NCBI GenBank assembly: GCA_016710785.1
Contig: JADJUE010000001.1
Span: 1 to 64,000 of the forward strand
DNA from: Candidatus Epilinea brevis
Lineage (GTDB): Bacteria > Chloroflexota > Anaerolineae > Epilineales > Epilineaceae
Direction of reading: 5' to 3'
DNA: 64,000 nucleotides
Both the position numbers and the translations under genes were made by a program. Positions 49,621-59,343 of this stretch are shown here, piece by piece (position 1 is the stretch's first letter; each line of letters begins with the position of its first letter). The notes below the pieces were generated by a model, which was given only the letters and a program-made list of their open reading frames with translations, searched no databases and had not been told where the DNA came from.

Positions 49621-52600
49621 TCAGAACGGCCTCCTGAAGCGGTAGACCGTGGTCTCGTTGCGGCTGCTGTTGTTCAAAGGGTTGGGATCCGGCAAGCCGC
49701 CCGACACGGTGGCCACGTTCACCAGCACCGTACCGGCCGGGAGCGTCTCAGGCACATGGACCACGATGGTGATGACCGCCGACGACATGGCCGCGATGGC
49801 TGCCGTGTTGCAGGTGACGGTCGTCGTCCCAGCGCAACTCCAGCCGCCCGGAGGCGTCGCGGATACGAAGGTCACTTCGGGCGGCAGCGGATCGGTCAAG
49901 GTCGCCGAGGTAGCGGTCGCCGACAGGTTGGTGACCGTGATGGTGTAGGTCAGGTCGAGACCGGCCTGCACCGGGTTGGGATTCGCCGTCTTGATCACTG
50001 CCAGATCGACCGGCGTGTTGCTGACCGTATGGCTCACGGATCCGGTGCTGGCATTGTGGCTGGCCGAACCGCTGTAGTCCACGTTGATGGTGTGGACGCC
50101 CAGGGTCAGGGCCGAGGTGGTGCAGGTGGCCTGGCCGCCGACCAGGACCACACCGACGCAGCCGGCGATGTTCGAAGCCCCGTCCTTGAAGGTGACGGTG
50201 CCCGTCGGCGTCCCACCACCCGGCGCCACCGCCGCCACGGTGGCCGTAAAGGTCACCGGCGAACCGAGGAGCGAGGGGCTGGGCGAGGCGGTGACGGTGA
50301 CCGTGGTGTTGGCCGGGTTGACCACCTGGATCAGGATGGCCGAGGTGGCCGGGCCATGGCAGCCGTCACCCACGTACTCCGCGGTGATGTTGCGGCTGCC
50401 CACTGCCAACATGGTGGTGGTGAACGTGGCCACACCGGCGCCATTCAAGGTGGCCGAGCCGATGGTGCTGGCACCGTCCTTGAAGTTGACCGTGCCACTG
50501 GGCGTACCGGTGCTCGGCGCCACCGGGCTGACCGTGGCCGTGAAGGTCACCGACTGCCCAAAGACCGTCGGGCTGCCCGAGGTGGCGAGCACCACCAGTG
50601 ACGAGGCGGCGGTGACGGTGTGGTTCAGGGTGCCGGTCGAGGTGGCGTAGTTGCTGTCGCCCAGGTACACCGCCGTGATCACCCGCGGACCCACCGCCAG
50701 GTTGGCGATGGTGAAGCTGGCCGTGCCGCCCGCCAGGTTGACCTGCGCGAAGTTGGTGCCGTCGGCCTTGAAGACCACGATGCCGGTCGGCGTGCCGAAG
50801 CCCGACGTGACCGTGGCCGTGAAGGTCACCGGCTGGCCGCAGACGGTGCTGGCGGCGGGGCTGCGCGTCACGGTGGTGGTGGTAGGCGCCTTGTTGACGA
50901 GGTGGAAGACGACCGTCGACGTGCTGCCGCTATGGTCGCTGGTGGGGGTGAACACCGCCGAGATGGGGTTGTCTCCGGCGGGCAGGGCGGTCGTGTTGCA
51001 GATGGCGATCGCCGCGGCCACGGGCACGTTCACGCAGCCCGCGATGTCGATTCCGGCGCGTTTGAAGGTCACGGTGCCGGTTGCTGCCGCAGGCGACACG
51101 GTCGCCCTGAAGGTGGCCGTCTGGCCGAAGTTGGTCGACGGCGCTGTCAGGTCCACCAGGCTGAGGGTGGTGGGCGAAGTGACCACGACCTGCAGCAGGC
51201 CGCCGGAAGTGCTGCCGTTGAAGTTGCTGTCGCCACTGTAGACAGCGGTGAGGGTGTAGGAGCCGGTCATGAACGACGTGTTGCAGGTGGCGGTGAGACC
51301 CACCAGGGCCACCGCGCCGCAGCCGGGGATGTTCACCCCACCGTTCTTGAAGGCGATCGTGCCGGATGGCGCGCCCGCTCCGGGTGGCAGGACCAACAGG
51401 TTGGAGGTGAGCGTCACTGTCTGCCCGGAAAGGGCGGGGTTGGTGGAGGTGCTGATCGATGTCGTCGTATTGGCCTTGACGACGATCTGCGGCACACCAG
51501 GTGCGCCCACGTACAAGGGCGACGTGCTTCCCAAGAAGTTGGGGGTCGTGGAGATGTAGGTAGCCTGCACCGAATAGGTGTCCACCGGCAGGAGGCCACC
51601 GGGAATCGTCACCGTCCCATTGAAGGGCTGGCCGGGGGTCAACGTCAGGTTTCCGATGAGCACGAAAGGCGGGTTGATGCCCGGCGTGAAGGCCAACTGA
51701 ACGGAGCCGGTGGTGACCTTGTTCGGATCCGACGTCCCGGGGATGATCGAGCCCGGCTGGACCACAGACACGGTCACCGTGAAGTCGACCGCCTGACCAT
51801 AGACCGAGGGGCTGAGTGACGTGGTGACGGCCGTGGTCGTGCTGGCGGCCTGGATGGTGATGCTGCGCGCGGCCGACGGGGCGCTGGCGTTGAAGTTGCC
51901 ATCACCCTGATAGGTGGCCGTCACTGAGTACACGCCGGCGTTGGGGTAGTCCTGGAACGGAATCGTGGCGTTGACCGATCCGTCTCCGCTGACGTCGGCT
52001 TCCAGGTAGGGCTGGCCGTTGAAGTTCACGACAGGGCTGAAGATGAAGCGCGCCTTGCCGGTGGGGAAGCCCCAGGGACCCGACTGACCGCAGGGCAGCA
52101 CGGTGATCTTGGCCGCGAGGGAGAAGATCTGGCCGAACTTGTAGACCACGGCGCCGGCCGGATTGGTCATCGCCGCGGAGGTATCGGCCTTGTTGACCGT
52201 ATGCCCCATGCCGCCGGAGACGGAACCGTTGTAGTTGACGGCGCCGTTGTAGGTGCCGGTGATGGTATGCCCGCCTACGCTCAGCGACTGGATGGCCAGG
52301 GTCGCCGAACCGTCGCTGTTGATGTCGACGGTCTCCAGGATCGTCGCCCCATCCTTGAAGGTGACGGTGCCCGAAGGGATGCCGCCGCCCGGAGCGGTCG
52401 CCTCGACGACGGCGGTGAAGAAGACCTTCTGGCCGAAGCGCGACGGGTTGGCCGTGCCGCAGTCCGTCAAGCGCGACAGGGTGACCGTGGTGTCGGCCTT
52501 GTTGACGGTGTGGTTGAGCGTGGAGGAGGACGAGCCGTTGAAACAGTCGTCCCCGCCGTAGACCGCGGTCATCGGATGGGTACCGACGTCCAGGGACATC

Positions 52601-53850
52601 GTGGTGAAAGTGGCCTTGCCCGTGCCATCGATGAAGCCGACACCGACCGTGTCGCCGTTGTCCTCGAAGAGGACGAAGCCGCTCGGCGTGCCGGCGCCCG
52701 GGCCAACCGCCGTCAGCTGGGCCGTGAACTCCACGTACTCGCCGTACACGGTGGTGGCGTTGGGCGTGCGGCTGATGGTGATGGTGGTGTTGGTCTTGAT
52801 GACCACATGGTCCACATCGGCGGAGGTGGAGGTGTTGAAGTCTTCGTCGCCCTCGTAGGTCGCGCGCACCAGATGGGTGCCGACCTCAAGCCAGGTGGTG
52901 GAGAAAGTCGCCACACCCGCGCCGTTGACCGCCCGGGTGGCCAGGTGCGTGGCGCCGTCGTCGAAGCTGATGGTGCCGGTGGGGGTACCGACCGAGGCGC
53001 TGACCGTGGCGGTGAAGGTGACCGACTGCCCGCAGCGGGAGGGGTTGGGCGAGCTGGTCAGGGAAATGCTGGTCGCCACCTTGGTGACTACCTGGGCAAC
53101 CGCGGCGGAGACGCTAGGGTTGAAGTTGCCATCGCCGCCGTACTCGGCGGTGATGCTGTGCAGACCCACGGTCAGGTTGCTGGTGCTGAAAGTGGCCTGG
53201 CCGGCGCCGTTGACCGCGCCGGTTCCCAACACCGTGGTGCCGTCCTTGAAGGTCACGGTGCCGGTGCGTGTGCCGGCGCCTGGGGCGACCACATTGACCT
53301 GCGCCGTGAAGGTCACGGACTGGAAGCGGGTCGAGGGGTTGAGCGAACTGCTCAATGAGGTCGTGGTCGAAGCCTTGTTGACCGTGTAGCCAAAGCCACC
53401 CGAGCTGGACGCCGAGCAGTTGGCGTTACCCAGGTACTGGAAGGTAAAGACATGGAAGCCCGTGGAGAGGCCGCTGGTGCTGATGGCGGTGGGAGCCGTC
53501 GCCGAGGCGACCGTGCCGCCCTCCACCAGATTCACGGTGCCGCCGCTCGTGTCGCTGCAGGTGGGCATGGAGCCGCCGCCGGGGATGACCGTGTAGTTGA
53601 AGGTCACGGTCTGCCCGAACACCGAGCTGCCGGGCGAGTGGGCGCCGATCGACACGGACGACGGCCCGTCCGGCCGGATGGGCAACCGCCGGTCGATCCG
53701 GGAGGCGCTGTCGCTGGAAGCCGTCTGCGGCGCTGCCGCTACCGGGCTGGCGAGGGTGGTCAGAGCGAGACCCAGAGCGATCAGCATCCAGCCTCTGGTC
53801 CGCCGGTAAACACCTGTGGCCGCCGGACCGCTGGTTCGAAACACATGCAT
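49621..53850 (-). CDS. Ig-like-repeat secreted adhesin with C-terminal DUF11 domain
   Basis: 1409 residues. Signal peptide (GWMLIALGLALTTLASPVAA), about twelve bacterial Ig-like (Big_5/Ig_3 type) domains of about 95-110 residues, each with strands like SPTVFGQSVTFTATVSPV, GTVTFKDGAT and HTITGTYNGAVNYNGS, then one DUF11 domain (DLAVIKTANPNPVQAGLDL) to the end. No sortase or anchor signal is visible. ATG 53850 has GGAGGAG seven bases upstream. It is the first gene of a unit continuing with the DUF11 giant 65 bases later. Confidence 0.9.
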   Translation of the reverse strand: MHVFRTSGPAATGVYRRTRGWMLIALGLALTTLASPVAAAPQTASSDSASRIDRRLPIRPDGPSSVSIGAHSPGSSVFGQTVTFNYTVIPGGGSMPTCSDTSGGTVNLVEGGTVASATAPTAISTSGLSTGFHVFTFQYLGNANCSASSSGGFGYTVNKASTTTSLSSSLNPSTRFQSVTFTAQVNVVAPGAGTRTGTVTFKDGTTVLGTGAVNGAGQATFSTSNLTVGLHSITAEYGGDGNFNPSVSAAVAQVVTKVATSISLTSSPNPSRCGQSVTFTATVSASVGTPTGTISFDDGATHLATRAVNGAGVATFSTTWLEVGTHLVRATYEGDEDFNTSTSADVDHVVIKTNTTITISRTPNATTVYGEYVEFTAQLTAVGPGAGTPSGFVLFEDNGDTVGVGFIDGTGKATFTTMSLDVGTHPMTAVYGGDDCFNGSSSSTLNHTVNKADTTVTLSRLTDCGTANPSRFGQKVFFTAVVEATAPGGGIPSGTVTFKDGATILETVDINSDGSATLAIQSLSVGGHTITGTYNGAVNYNGSVSGGMGHTVNKADTSAAMTNPAGAVVYKFGQIFSLAAKITVLPCGQSGPWGFPTGKARFIFSPVVNFNGQPYLEADVSGDGSVNATIPFQDYPNAGVYSVTATYQGDGNFNASAPSAARSITIQAASTTTAVTTSLSPSVYGQAVDFTVTVSVVQPGSIIPGTSDPNKVTTGSVQLAFTPGINPPFVLIGNLTLTPGQPFNGTVTIPGGLLPVDTYSVQATYISTTPNFLGSTSPLYVGAPGVPQIVVKANTTTSISTSTNPALSGQTVTLTSNLLVLPPGAGAPSGTIAFKNGGVNIPGCGAVALVGLTATCNTSFMTGSYTLTAVYSGDSNFNGSTSGGLLQVVVTSPTTLSLVDLTAPSTNFGQTATFRATVSPAAATGTVTFKRAGIDIAGCVNVPVAAAIAICNTTALPAGDNPISAVFTPTSDHSGSTSTVVFHLVNKAPTTTTVTRSPAASTVCGQPVTFTATVTSGFGTPTGIVVFKADGTNFAQVNLAGGTASFTIANLAVGPRVITAVYLGDSNYATSTGTLNHTVTAASSLVVLATSGSPTVFGQSVTFTATVSPVAPSTGTPSGTVNFKDGASTIGSATLNGAGVATFTTTMLAVGSRNITAEYVGDGCHGPATSAILIQVVNPANTTVTVTASPSPSLLGSPVTFTATVAAVAPGGGTPTGTVTFKDGASNIAGCVGVVLVGGQATCTTSALTLGVHTINVDYSGSASHNASTGSVSHTVSNTPVDLAVIKTANPNPVQAGLDLTYTITVTNLSATATSATLTDPLPPEVTFVSATPPGGWSCAGTTTVTCNTAAIAAMSSAVITIVVHVPETLPAGTVLVNVATVSGGLPDPNPLNNSSRNETTVYRFRRPF

Positions 53851-54293
53851 GGCTTGGCTCCTCCCGCCCGTCAGGAATCGATTCGACCTAGATCATATGG
53901 TCAGACGCCTGACCTGCTGGACCCAACCGCTTTCGGCTGTCCGGCAGCCCTGACGCCGCGCTTCTCAGGCACACGCGACCATAGCACCGACCTGTTGGTC
54001 AGCAACTGCTAGTCTTAACGGTAGATGAGGGTCATGGATACGCCCAACAGACCCTAGCAACCGGATCTCACCCGCTTTGACGCCGTCCATCGCCGCGCTC
54101 CGCCGACTGGTCCCGATGTGACCGTATCCGCGCCGGTGCCTGGACCGTTTAAGGCAGTCAGGGAGCTTCGCTTCGCGGGAGCTTGTTGCCTGCGTGCCAG
54201 CCTCACGCCATCTCGAGCGGTATTCACGACGACACAACTGATCATCCCGCCGGCGATTGCCGACTGCGGGATGCGCGCAAGGGGAGTGCATGC
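53851..54293. promoter_or_regulatory. Divergent intergenic region between the Ig adhesin and the paralogous secreted pair
   Basis: 443 bases without a supported gene. For the minus gene a TATGAT lies at 53897-53892. Next to it, filling the normal spacer position, is the palindrome GGTCAGACGCCTGACC (53899-53914); there is no good -35. For the plus gene a 7-bp hairpin CATCCCG/CGGGATG lies at 54242-54272 and a GGGGAG ribosome site just before ATG 54294; no clear promoter is seen. Confidence 0.35.
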
Positions 54294-55700
54294 ATGAAGA
54301 ATCGGATAGCGTTGGTCGCCCTGATCGGCCTGGTGATGGCTGGAGCTACGACCTCGTCCAGAGCCCTGGCTCACGATTCCGCTGAGGCAGGGCCAGCGGC
54401 CCCGCAGTCCGACAGCTCGCCGGCCGTCGCTGCCGACCCGGCTCTGGCCCGGATGCGCCTGAAGAATCTGGTGCGCGAGAGCTTCCGGCAGGGTCTGTCC
54501 GACCAGCAGGCACCGGAGCGGCAAGAGCAGTTGGACAAGACGCTCGCCATGATCGACGCGATGAGCGATGGCGACGCGCTCGCTGCCATGGCCAGTATCG
54601 GCCCGGTCATGGGCCTGACCCGCACCCTAGACGCCCTGGCGGCCGCGGCCGACGACGCCAGCCGAACGAGCACCGTCACCGCCGTGGCCCAGGACGATCC
54701 GGCGGTGGAGATCCTGCGCCGCGACATCGACGCCTACCTGGCCCGCTTCGTGCCTTACAACCCGGTGGTTCAGAGCCGCTACCCGGAGTATGGCGTCATG
54801 CTCAGCGGGTTCCGTAACCAGATCCAGTCCATGGATGCCCGCGACCTGGCCCGGTTGGTGGAGACCTTCAACCAGATCCCGAGCGCGCGGGGCATTCTGG
54901 CCGTGGATCCTGCGGCCATCATCGGCCAGGGCGGATCGCCGCCGCAGCGTGCGGCATCCCCGGATCGAAGGCAGCGTCCGGACGGGCTGGACGCCGGTTC
55001 GATCCACACCTTGTCCAGTTGCGCAGACGCGACCTTCGGCCCGGTGGCTACCGGCGTCATGCAGGCCATCGCCGAGGCCGCCGAGGAGGTCAAGGACCTG
55101 CTCTGGGACGACCTCATGATCGGCAACATCAACCTGCCCAACCCAGTCCGGATCGTGGCCGCCGTCATCGCCCTGCCGCTGTGGCTGCTGGCCTTGTCCA
55201 TGCGTGCCGACCTGGACGTCTTCCTGGCCTGCAATGACAACGCGCATCAGGCCCTGACCGAGATGCACAAGGAAGAGTCCGAAATCCGGTTGGAGGCGAT
55301 GAAGTCGATGTTGAACGACAGTACGAAGATCACCGACCTCAAGCGAACCATCGCCAACCGCGCGGACCGGATGGATGTGTACGCCGTGGAGTTCCGGAAA
55401 CTCACGCTTCGCCTGGACATCGAGAAGGATCTGCTGCGCATGGGGGATCCGCGCATCTCTTTGTTCCAGATCCCGCAGTCGGTATGCATCACGGTGGGCG
55501 AGCACCAGTCCTGCGGCCAGCTGGAGACGGTGCGCGATATCGTCGCGGACACCATCCTGGACAACCGCTCGCTCGGCTTTGACACCACACTGGCTTCGGT
55601 GGCCCTGGCAGACGGCGAGAGCCAACGGGCGCTAGGACTGTACAAAGAGGCCTATACCCGCTACCGCTACGCCTACCAGCTCGCCGTTCGGTCCCGCTGA
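54294..55700 (+). CDS. Secreted protein of unknown family, paralogue A
   Basis: 468 residues. Signal peptide (RIALVALIGLVMAGATTSSRALA). Mostly helical: LKNLVRESFRQGLSDQQAPE, NQIQSMDARDLARLVETFNQ, a conserved Cys in TLSSCADATFGP, a hydrophobic stretch (IVAAVIALPLWLLAL), FLACNDNAHQALTEMH, LTLRLDIEKDLL, ISLFQIPQSVC and CGQLETVRDIVADTIL. It ends with a TPR-like helix pair (QRALGLYKEAYTRYRYAYQL). The next gene encodes a clear paralogue. No domain is recognised. Three helical modules and the Cys positions are shared by both. Confidence 0.75.
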   Translation: MKNRIALVALIGLVMAGATTSSRALAHDSAEAGPAAPQSDSSPAVAADPALARMRLKNLVRESFRQGLSDQQAPERQEQLDKTLAMIDAMSDGDALAAMASIGPVMGLTRTLDALAAAADDASRTSTVTAVAQDDPAVEILRRDIDAYLARFVPYNPVVQSRYPEYGVMLSGFRNQIQSMDARDLARLVETFNQIPSARGILAVDPAAIIGQGGSPPQRAASPDRRQRPDGLDAGSIHTLSSCADATFGPVATGVMQAIAEAAEEVKDLLWDDLMIGNINLPNPVRIVAAVIALPLWLLALSMRADLDVFLACNDNAHQALTEMHKEESEIRLEAMKSMLNDSTKITDLKRTIANRADRMDVYAVEFRKLTLRLDIEKDLLRMGDPRISLFQIPQSVCITVGEHQSCGQLETVRDIVADTILDNRSLGFDTTLASVALADGESQRALGLYKEAYTRYRYAYQLAVRSR

Positions 55701-55808
55701 GGACGCGAACGTTTCCAGGCCGATGGTTCCGGTCCGCCATCGCACCTGCGTCCGTCAGCAGCCGCTCCTGGCACCCTTCCCCCCGCGGGGACACCACAGA
55801 AGGCCGAC

Positions 55809-57464
55809 ATGCTGAAACGAATGAGAGCCCCCTTCCTGACCCTGACGACCCTGGGTGTCCTGGCATTCTCCTGGAATGCGTCGCCGGCCACCAAGGTTGA
55901 GGCCAAGGCCCGCCCGGCCGCGCCCGCCCACGCCTCGGGATTGGATCAGAGCGAGTCCCGGCCGGCGCTCGGTCCCGAAGCGCAGGCCGAGGTGGACCGC
56001 CAGCGCGCCGAGATCGTGGCTTTCGTGACGGCGGCCTATCACGGCCCGTCCGACGAACAGGATGGACGCTTGGCGGCGATCCAGCCCGAGGACGAGGCCA
56101 TGCACGCCCTCGGCGGCATGACGGACGACGACGTGCGGCGCATCTACAAGGCGGTGCCGCTCATCGGCCAGCACCAGGAGATAGAGGCAGGGTTGAGCGC
56201 CTTGGCCGCGCAGACCAGCGCTCCGGGTGGCCTGGCGGCGGCGAGCGCTGAGTCAGCCCAAGCTGACGATCCAGAGTCAGTGCGCCAAGGTCTGAACCAG
56301 GTGTTGGACATGCAGGCAACGTGGGCCGGATGGGTAGTCGGCACGCCCCCGGATTTCGCGGCCACCATCGAGGACAATCGGCGACTTCTGGCCAACGCCA
56401 CGTCCGAGGACTTGCTGGCGTTGCAGCGCGCCCTGTCCTTCATCCCCAACTGGCGCACAGCACTTGCACCGGACCTGAACGCCCTGCTCGGCGGAACGCA
56501 GGCGATGGCCAATGTCCAGGCTGGGAAGCGCTCGTCTCCCGACGGACTCTTGGTCACCGACGAGCAATGCTCTGACGCTGATTACTCCCGCGACACGGTG
56601 CCGCTGATCATCGCCGCCGCCGCCCTGGCCGGATCCGCCCGTATCGCCGGCTTCGCCGCCGACCTGCTTCCGGAGGACATCAAGGCCTGCGTGGGCATCT
56701 TCGGCGCGGTGATCTGCGCGGACTTCCCCAACCCCTTCTACCAGATCTTGAAGCTCGCGGAGTTCGTCATCACCCGGGCGGCGGACGGCATCAATGCAGC
56801 GATCCTGGTGGCCAACACCTGCCAGAACATCAAGCACTGGAAGCTCTTCATCATGCACCGCGACGAGTTCCTGATCGACGCGCAGACGGTACTGACAGAG
56901 CTGATGACCCGTAACAACGAGATCGTCGAGCGCTCGGACCGCATCGATTTCACCAACCGTGAGGCCTGGAAGCTGCGGCTGCAACTGTCCATCGAGGAAA
57001 ACCTGCTGCTGCCCGACCCCAAGCCCGACGGCAGCGACGAGAATCGTATCTCGCTCTTCCAGTTGACCGACACGGTCTGCTTCAATCCCGATGAACTGCT
57101 GCCCACGCCCGTCTTCGCCCTGCCGACGCCGGACGTCCCCACGCCTGCGCCGACCATCGACCCGGCACCGGTCCTCGCGCCCATCCCTACCGCCCGCTCG
57201 CCCTTCATCGTGCCGGACCGGCGGGAGCAATGTGGGCTCCTCCTGGTCAAGCGCATCGTGGAGGAATCCATCCTGATGAACAAGATGGCCGGCAACGATG
57301 TGCACAATGCCGACGATACCTATGCGGCGGCCATGGTCCATCTGAACGCCGGCCGCTACAAGCTGGCCTACCTGCGCTTCCGCGAGGCCTACCGCGACGC
57401 CGTGCAGCCGGACGCTGAGCCGCGGCAGGCGATGTCGACGATGCCGGAGATCACGGCGCGCTGA
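55809..57464 (+). CDS. Secreted protein of unknown family, paralogue B
   Basis: 551 residues. Signal peptide (PFLTLTTLGVLAFSWNASPA). Same layout as the gene before it: SEDLLALQRALSFIPNWR, Cys in TDEQCSDADYSRD, hydrophobic PLIIAAAALAGSARIAGFAA, VANTCQNIKHWKLFIMHRD, WKLRLQLSIEENLL, ISLFQLTDTVCF, then a Pro-rich insert absent from paralogue A (LPTPVFALPTPDVPTPAPT), CGLLLVKRIVEESILM and the TPR-like ending MVHLNAGRYKLAYLRFREAY. Function unknown. It lies 108 bases after paralogue A and is followed by a strong terminator, so the two form an operon. Confidence 0.75.
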   Translation: MLKRMRAPFLTLTTLGVLAFSWNASPATKVEAKARPAAPAHASGLDQSESRPALGPEAQAEVDRQRAEIVAFVTAAYHGPSDEQDGRLAAIQPEDEAMHALGGMTDDDVRRIYKAVPLIGQHQEIEAGLSALAAQTSAPGGLAAASAESAQADDPESVRQGLNQVLDMQATWAGWVVGTPPDFAATIEDNRRLLANATSEDLLALQRALSFIPNWRTALAPDLNALLGGTQAMANVQAGKRSSPDGLLVTDEQCSDADYSRDTVPLIIAAAALAGSARIAGFAADLLPEDIKACVGIFGAVICADFPNPFYQILKLAEFVITRAADGINAAILVANTCQNIKHWKLFIMHRDEFLIDAQTVLTELMTRNNEIVERSDRIDFTNREAWKLRLQLSIEENLLLPDPKPDGSDENRISLFQLTDTVCFNPDELLPTPVFALPTPDVPTPAPTIDPAPVLAPIPTARSPFIVPDRREQCGLLLVKRIVEESILMNKMAGNDVHNADDTYAAAMVHLNAGRYKLAYLRFREAYRDAVQPDAEPRQAMSTMPEITAR

Positions 57465-57500
57465 TTCGGCGGGTCGGTCCAACTGTTTCAAGACGACAGC

Positions 57501-57541
57501 AACAAGAAGGGCCGCGGCATTTTACCGCGGCCCTTCTTGTT
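57501..57541. terminator. Perfect 17-bp hairpin terminator between convergent genes
   Basis: AACAAGAAGGGCCGCGG (57501-57517) pairs exactly with 57525-57541 around the loop CATTTTA. The A-rich left and T-rich right ends give U-tracts on both strands, so it can act in both directions: for the secreted pair (+) and the FG-GAP genes (-). Confidence 0.9.
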
Positions 57542-57676
57542 ACCTTGGACTCGAGCGACGCGTTTTCGCCGGCTCACCCGCTTGATGCGTTCACCACCAG
57601 CCACCGAGTCTGTCGACGCGGCTTCTCCATTCGGGGCACAGCCGGATTCGGATCACGCTGCAACGGGGAATCGGCT

Positions 57677-59293
57677 TCAGCGCAGTGCGCGCCCCTTGAG
57701 CAGCAGCGGCAGGTAGAGCCTGCCGGGGGTCGGCGTGCCGGCCGGTCGGGTCGGCGTGGCCGTGCCATCGCCGCCTGGCGTGCCCAATGTGGGCGTCACT
57801 TCTCGCGTGGCCGTCGGCGGTGTGACGGGCGGCGTGGCCGTGTCGGGTCCCGGTGTGGCGCTGGGGGTGAGGCCGGGCGTGGCGCTGCCTGGTTCCACTG
57901 TCGGCGGCAGCGTAGCGGAAGCGTCCGGTGTCGCGGTGGGCGTCGGCAAGGTGCCGGTGGCCGTCGCGCTCGGCGTGAGGGTCCTCGAGGGGCTCGCGGT
58001 CTGGGTGGGCGTCGCAGTGGCGCTCGGGGTGACGGTGGCGCTCGGCGGACGCGTGTTGGTCGGCGTCGGCGTGATCGTGGGCGTGGCGGTTGACGTAGGG
58101 GTGGGCCGGGTGCCCGTCGCCGTTGCCGTGGGGGTGCGGGTGACCGTGGGGCTGGGCGTGGTCGTCGGCGTGATCTTGTCGGCGTTCTTCAGCAGCCAGA
58201 CCTGATCCGGCTGGCTGAAGTTGCCCACCCATAGGTCTGACAGGCCGTCTGTGTCCAGGTCCGCCGCCCGCAGCGCAGTGGTGTTGGCCGAGCCAAGGGA
58301 CTGGCCCTGGGCGAAGGTCCCGCTTCCATCGTTCAACCACACGCGGCTGGCCGAACCCAGATGACCGGTCACCGCGTCCAAGCGCGCGTCGCCGTCCACG
58401 TCCACCAGAGCCACCGCCAAGGTGCTCGCCGCTCCCAGGCGCTGGCCGCTGTCGGTGAACCGCGCCTGGCCATCGTTGATCCAGACCTCGTCGGCCTGGT
58501 TCGGAGCGTTGCCTACGAAGGCGTCCAGATCGTCGTCGCCGTCCAGATCCCCCAGAGCCAGCGCGCCACCGCTGGCCGCGCCCAGGCGCCCCGGCACGGC
58601 GCTGAAGACGCCCTTGCCGTCGTTCAGCCACACGCGGTCCCCCTGCAGGTCGTCGTTGACCACAAAGGCGTCCAGGTCCATGTCGCCGTCCAGGTCGGCC
58701 AGGGACGCGGCGGCACCCGACTCGGCGCCGAGACGTTGTCCGCTGTCCGCGAAGACGCCCGCGCCGTTGTTCTTCCAAACCTCGTCCGCCTTGCCCTGCG
58801 GTCGGACCACAAAGGCATCCGCATCGCCGTCGCCGTCCAGGTCGGCCAGGGCCACGGCCGCGGTGCCCGCCGTGCCCAGGCTCTGGCCGCTGTCGGTGAA
58901 GACACCAGCCCCATTGTTCTTCCAAACCTGGTTGGCCTGGCCCGCCGCCTGGCCCAGGAAGGCATCGCGGTCGTCGTCGCCGTCCAGGTCCGCCAGGGCG
59001 ACGGCCCGGCCGTCGCCCGCCCCCAGACGCTGTCCGCTATCGCGGAAGCGCCCGCCACCCTCGTTCAGCCACACCTGGTCAGGGTCCTGGTCGCCATTGG
59101 CAACGAAGGCGTCGACAAGGCTGTCGCCATCCACGTCCGCCAGAGCCACCGCACGGGTCCGCGATGTACCCAGCCGCTGCCCGGTATCGACAAACAGGCG
59201 GTCAACGGCCGGGGCGGACATGGCGGCCGTGGCGCTGAGCACGGCTGCGGCCGGCAGGGCGAGGGCGATGACAATTCGGCGGCACAGGCTCAC
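57677..59293 (-). CDS. FG-GAP/VCBS-repeat secreted protein with Pro/Thr stalk
   Basis: About 538 residues. Signal peptide (IVIALALPAAAVLSATAAMS), then about eight FG-GAP-type repeats (AVALADVDGDSLVDAFVANG, VWLNEGGGRFRDSGQRLG, AAVALADLDGDGDADAFV) carrying DxDGDxxxD calcium loops, forming a predicted propeller. A TPTATATGTRPTPTS-type stalk of about 150 residues follows, and the protein ends PGRLYLPLLLKGRALR. GTG 59293 is preferred because GGAG lies six bases upstream; a TTG at 59305 is the alternative. Third of three tandem paralogues. Confidence 0.85.
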   Translation of the reverse strand: MSLCRRIVIALALPAAAVLSATAAMSAPAVDRLFVDTGQRLGTSRTRAVALADVDGDSLVDAFVANGDQDPDQVWLNEGGGRFRDSGQRLGAGDGRAVALADLDGDDDRDAFLGQAAGQANQVWKNNGAGVFTDSGQSLGTAGTAAVALADLDGDGDADAFVVRPQGKADEVWKNNGAGVFADSGQRLGAESGAAASLADLDGDMDLDAFVVNDDLQGDRVWLNDGKGVFSAVPGRLGAASGGALALGDLDGDDDLDAFVGNAPNQADEVWINDGQARFTDSGQRLGAASTLAVALVDVDGDARLDAVTGHLGSASRVWLNDGSGTFAQGQSLGSANTTALRAADLDTDGLSDLWVGNFSQPDQVWLLKNADKITPTTTPSPTVTRTPTATATGTRPTPTSTATPTITPTPTNTRPPSATVTPSATATPTQTASPSRTLTPSATATGTLPTPTATPDASATLPPTVEPGSATPGLTPSATPGPDTATPPVTPPTATREVTPTLGTPGGDGTATPTRPAGTPTPGRLYLPLLLKGRALR

Positions 59294-59343
59294 GGCAGGC
59301 TCCAAGACGAGGGTCGGCGGGCGGATGACTCAAAACCAGCGGG

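Noticed and set aside
54242..54272. Hairpin before the secreted pair as a riboswitch
   Set aside because: Only a 7-bp stem is seen; none of the conserved core sequences of known riboswitches that I could check are present.
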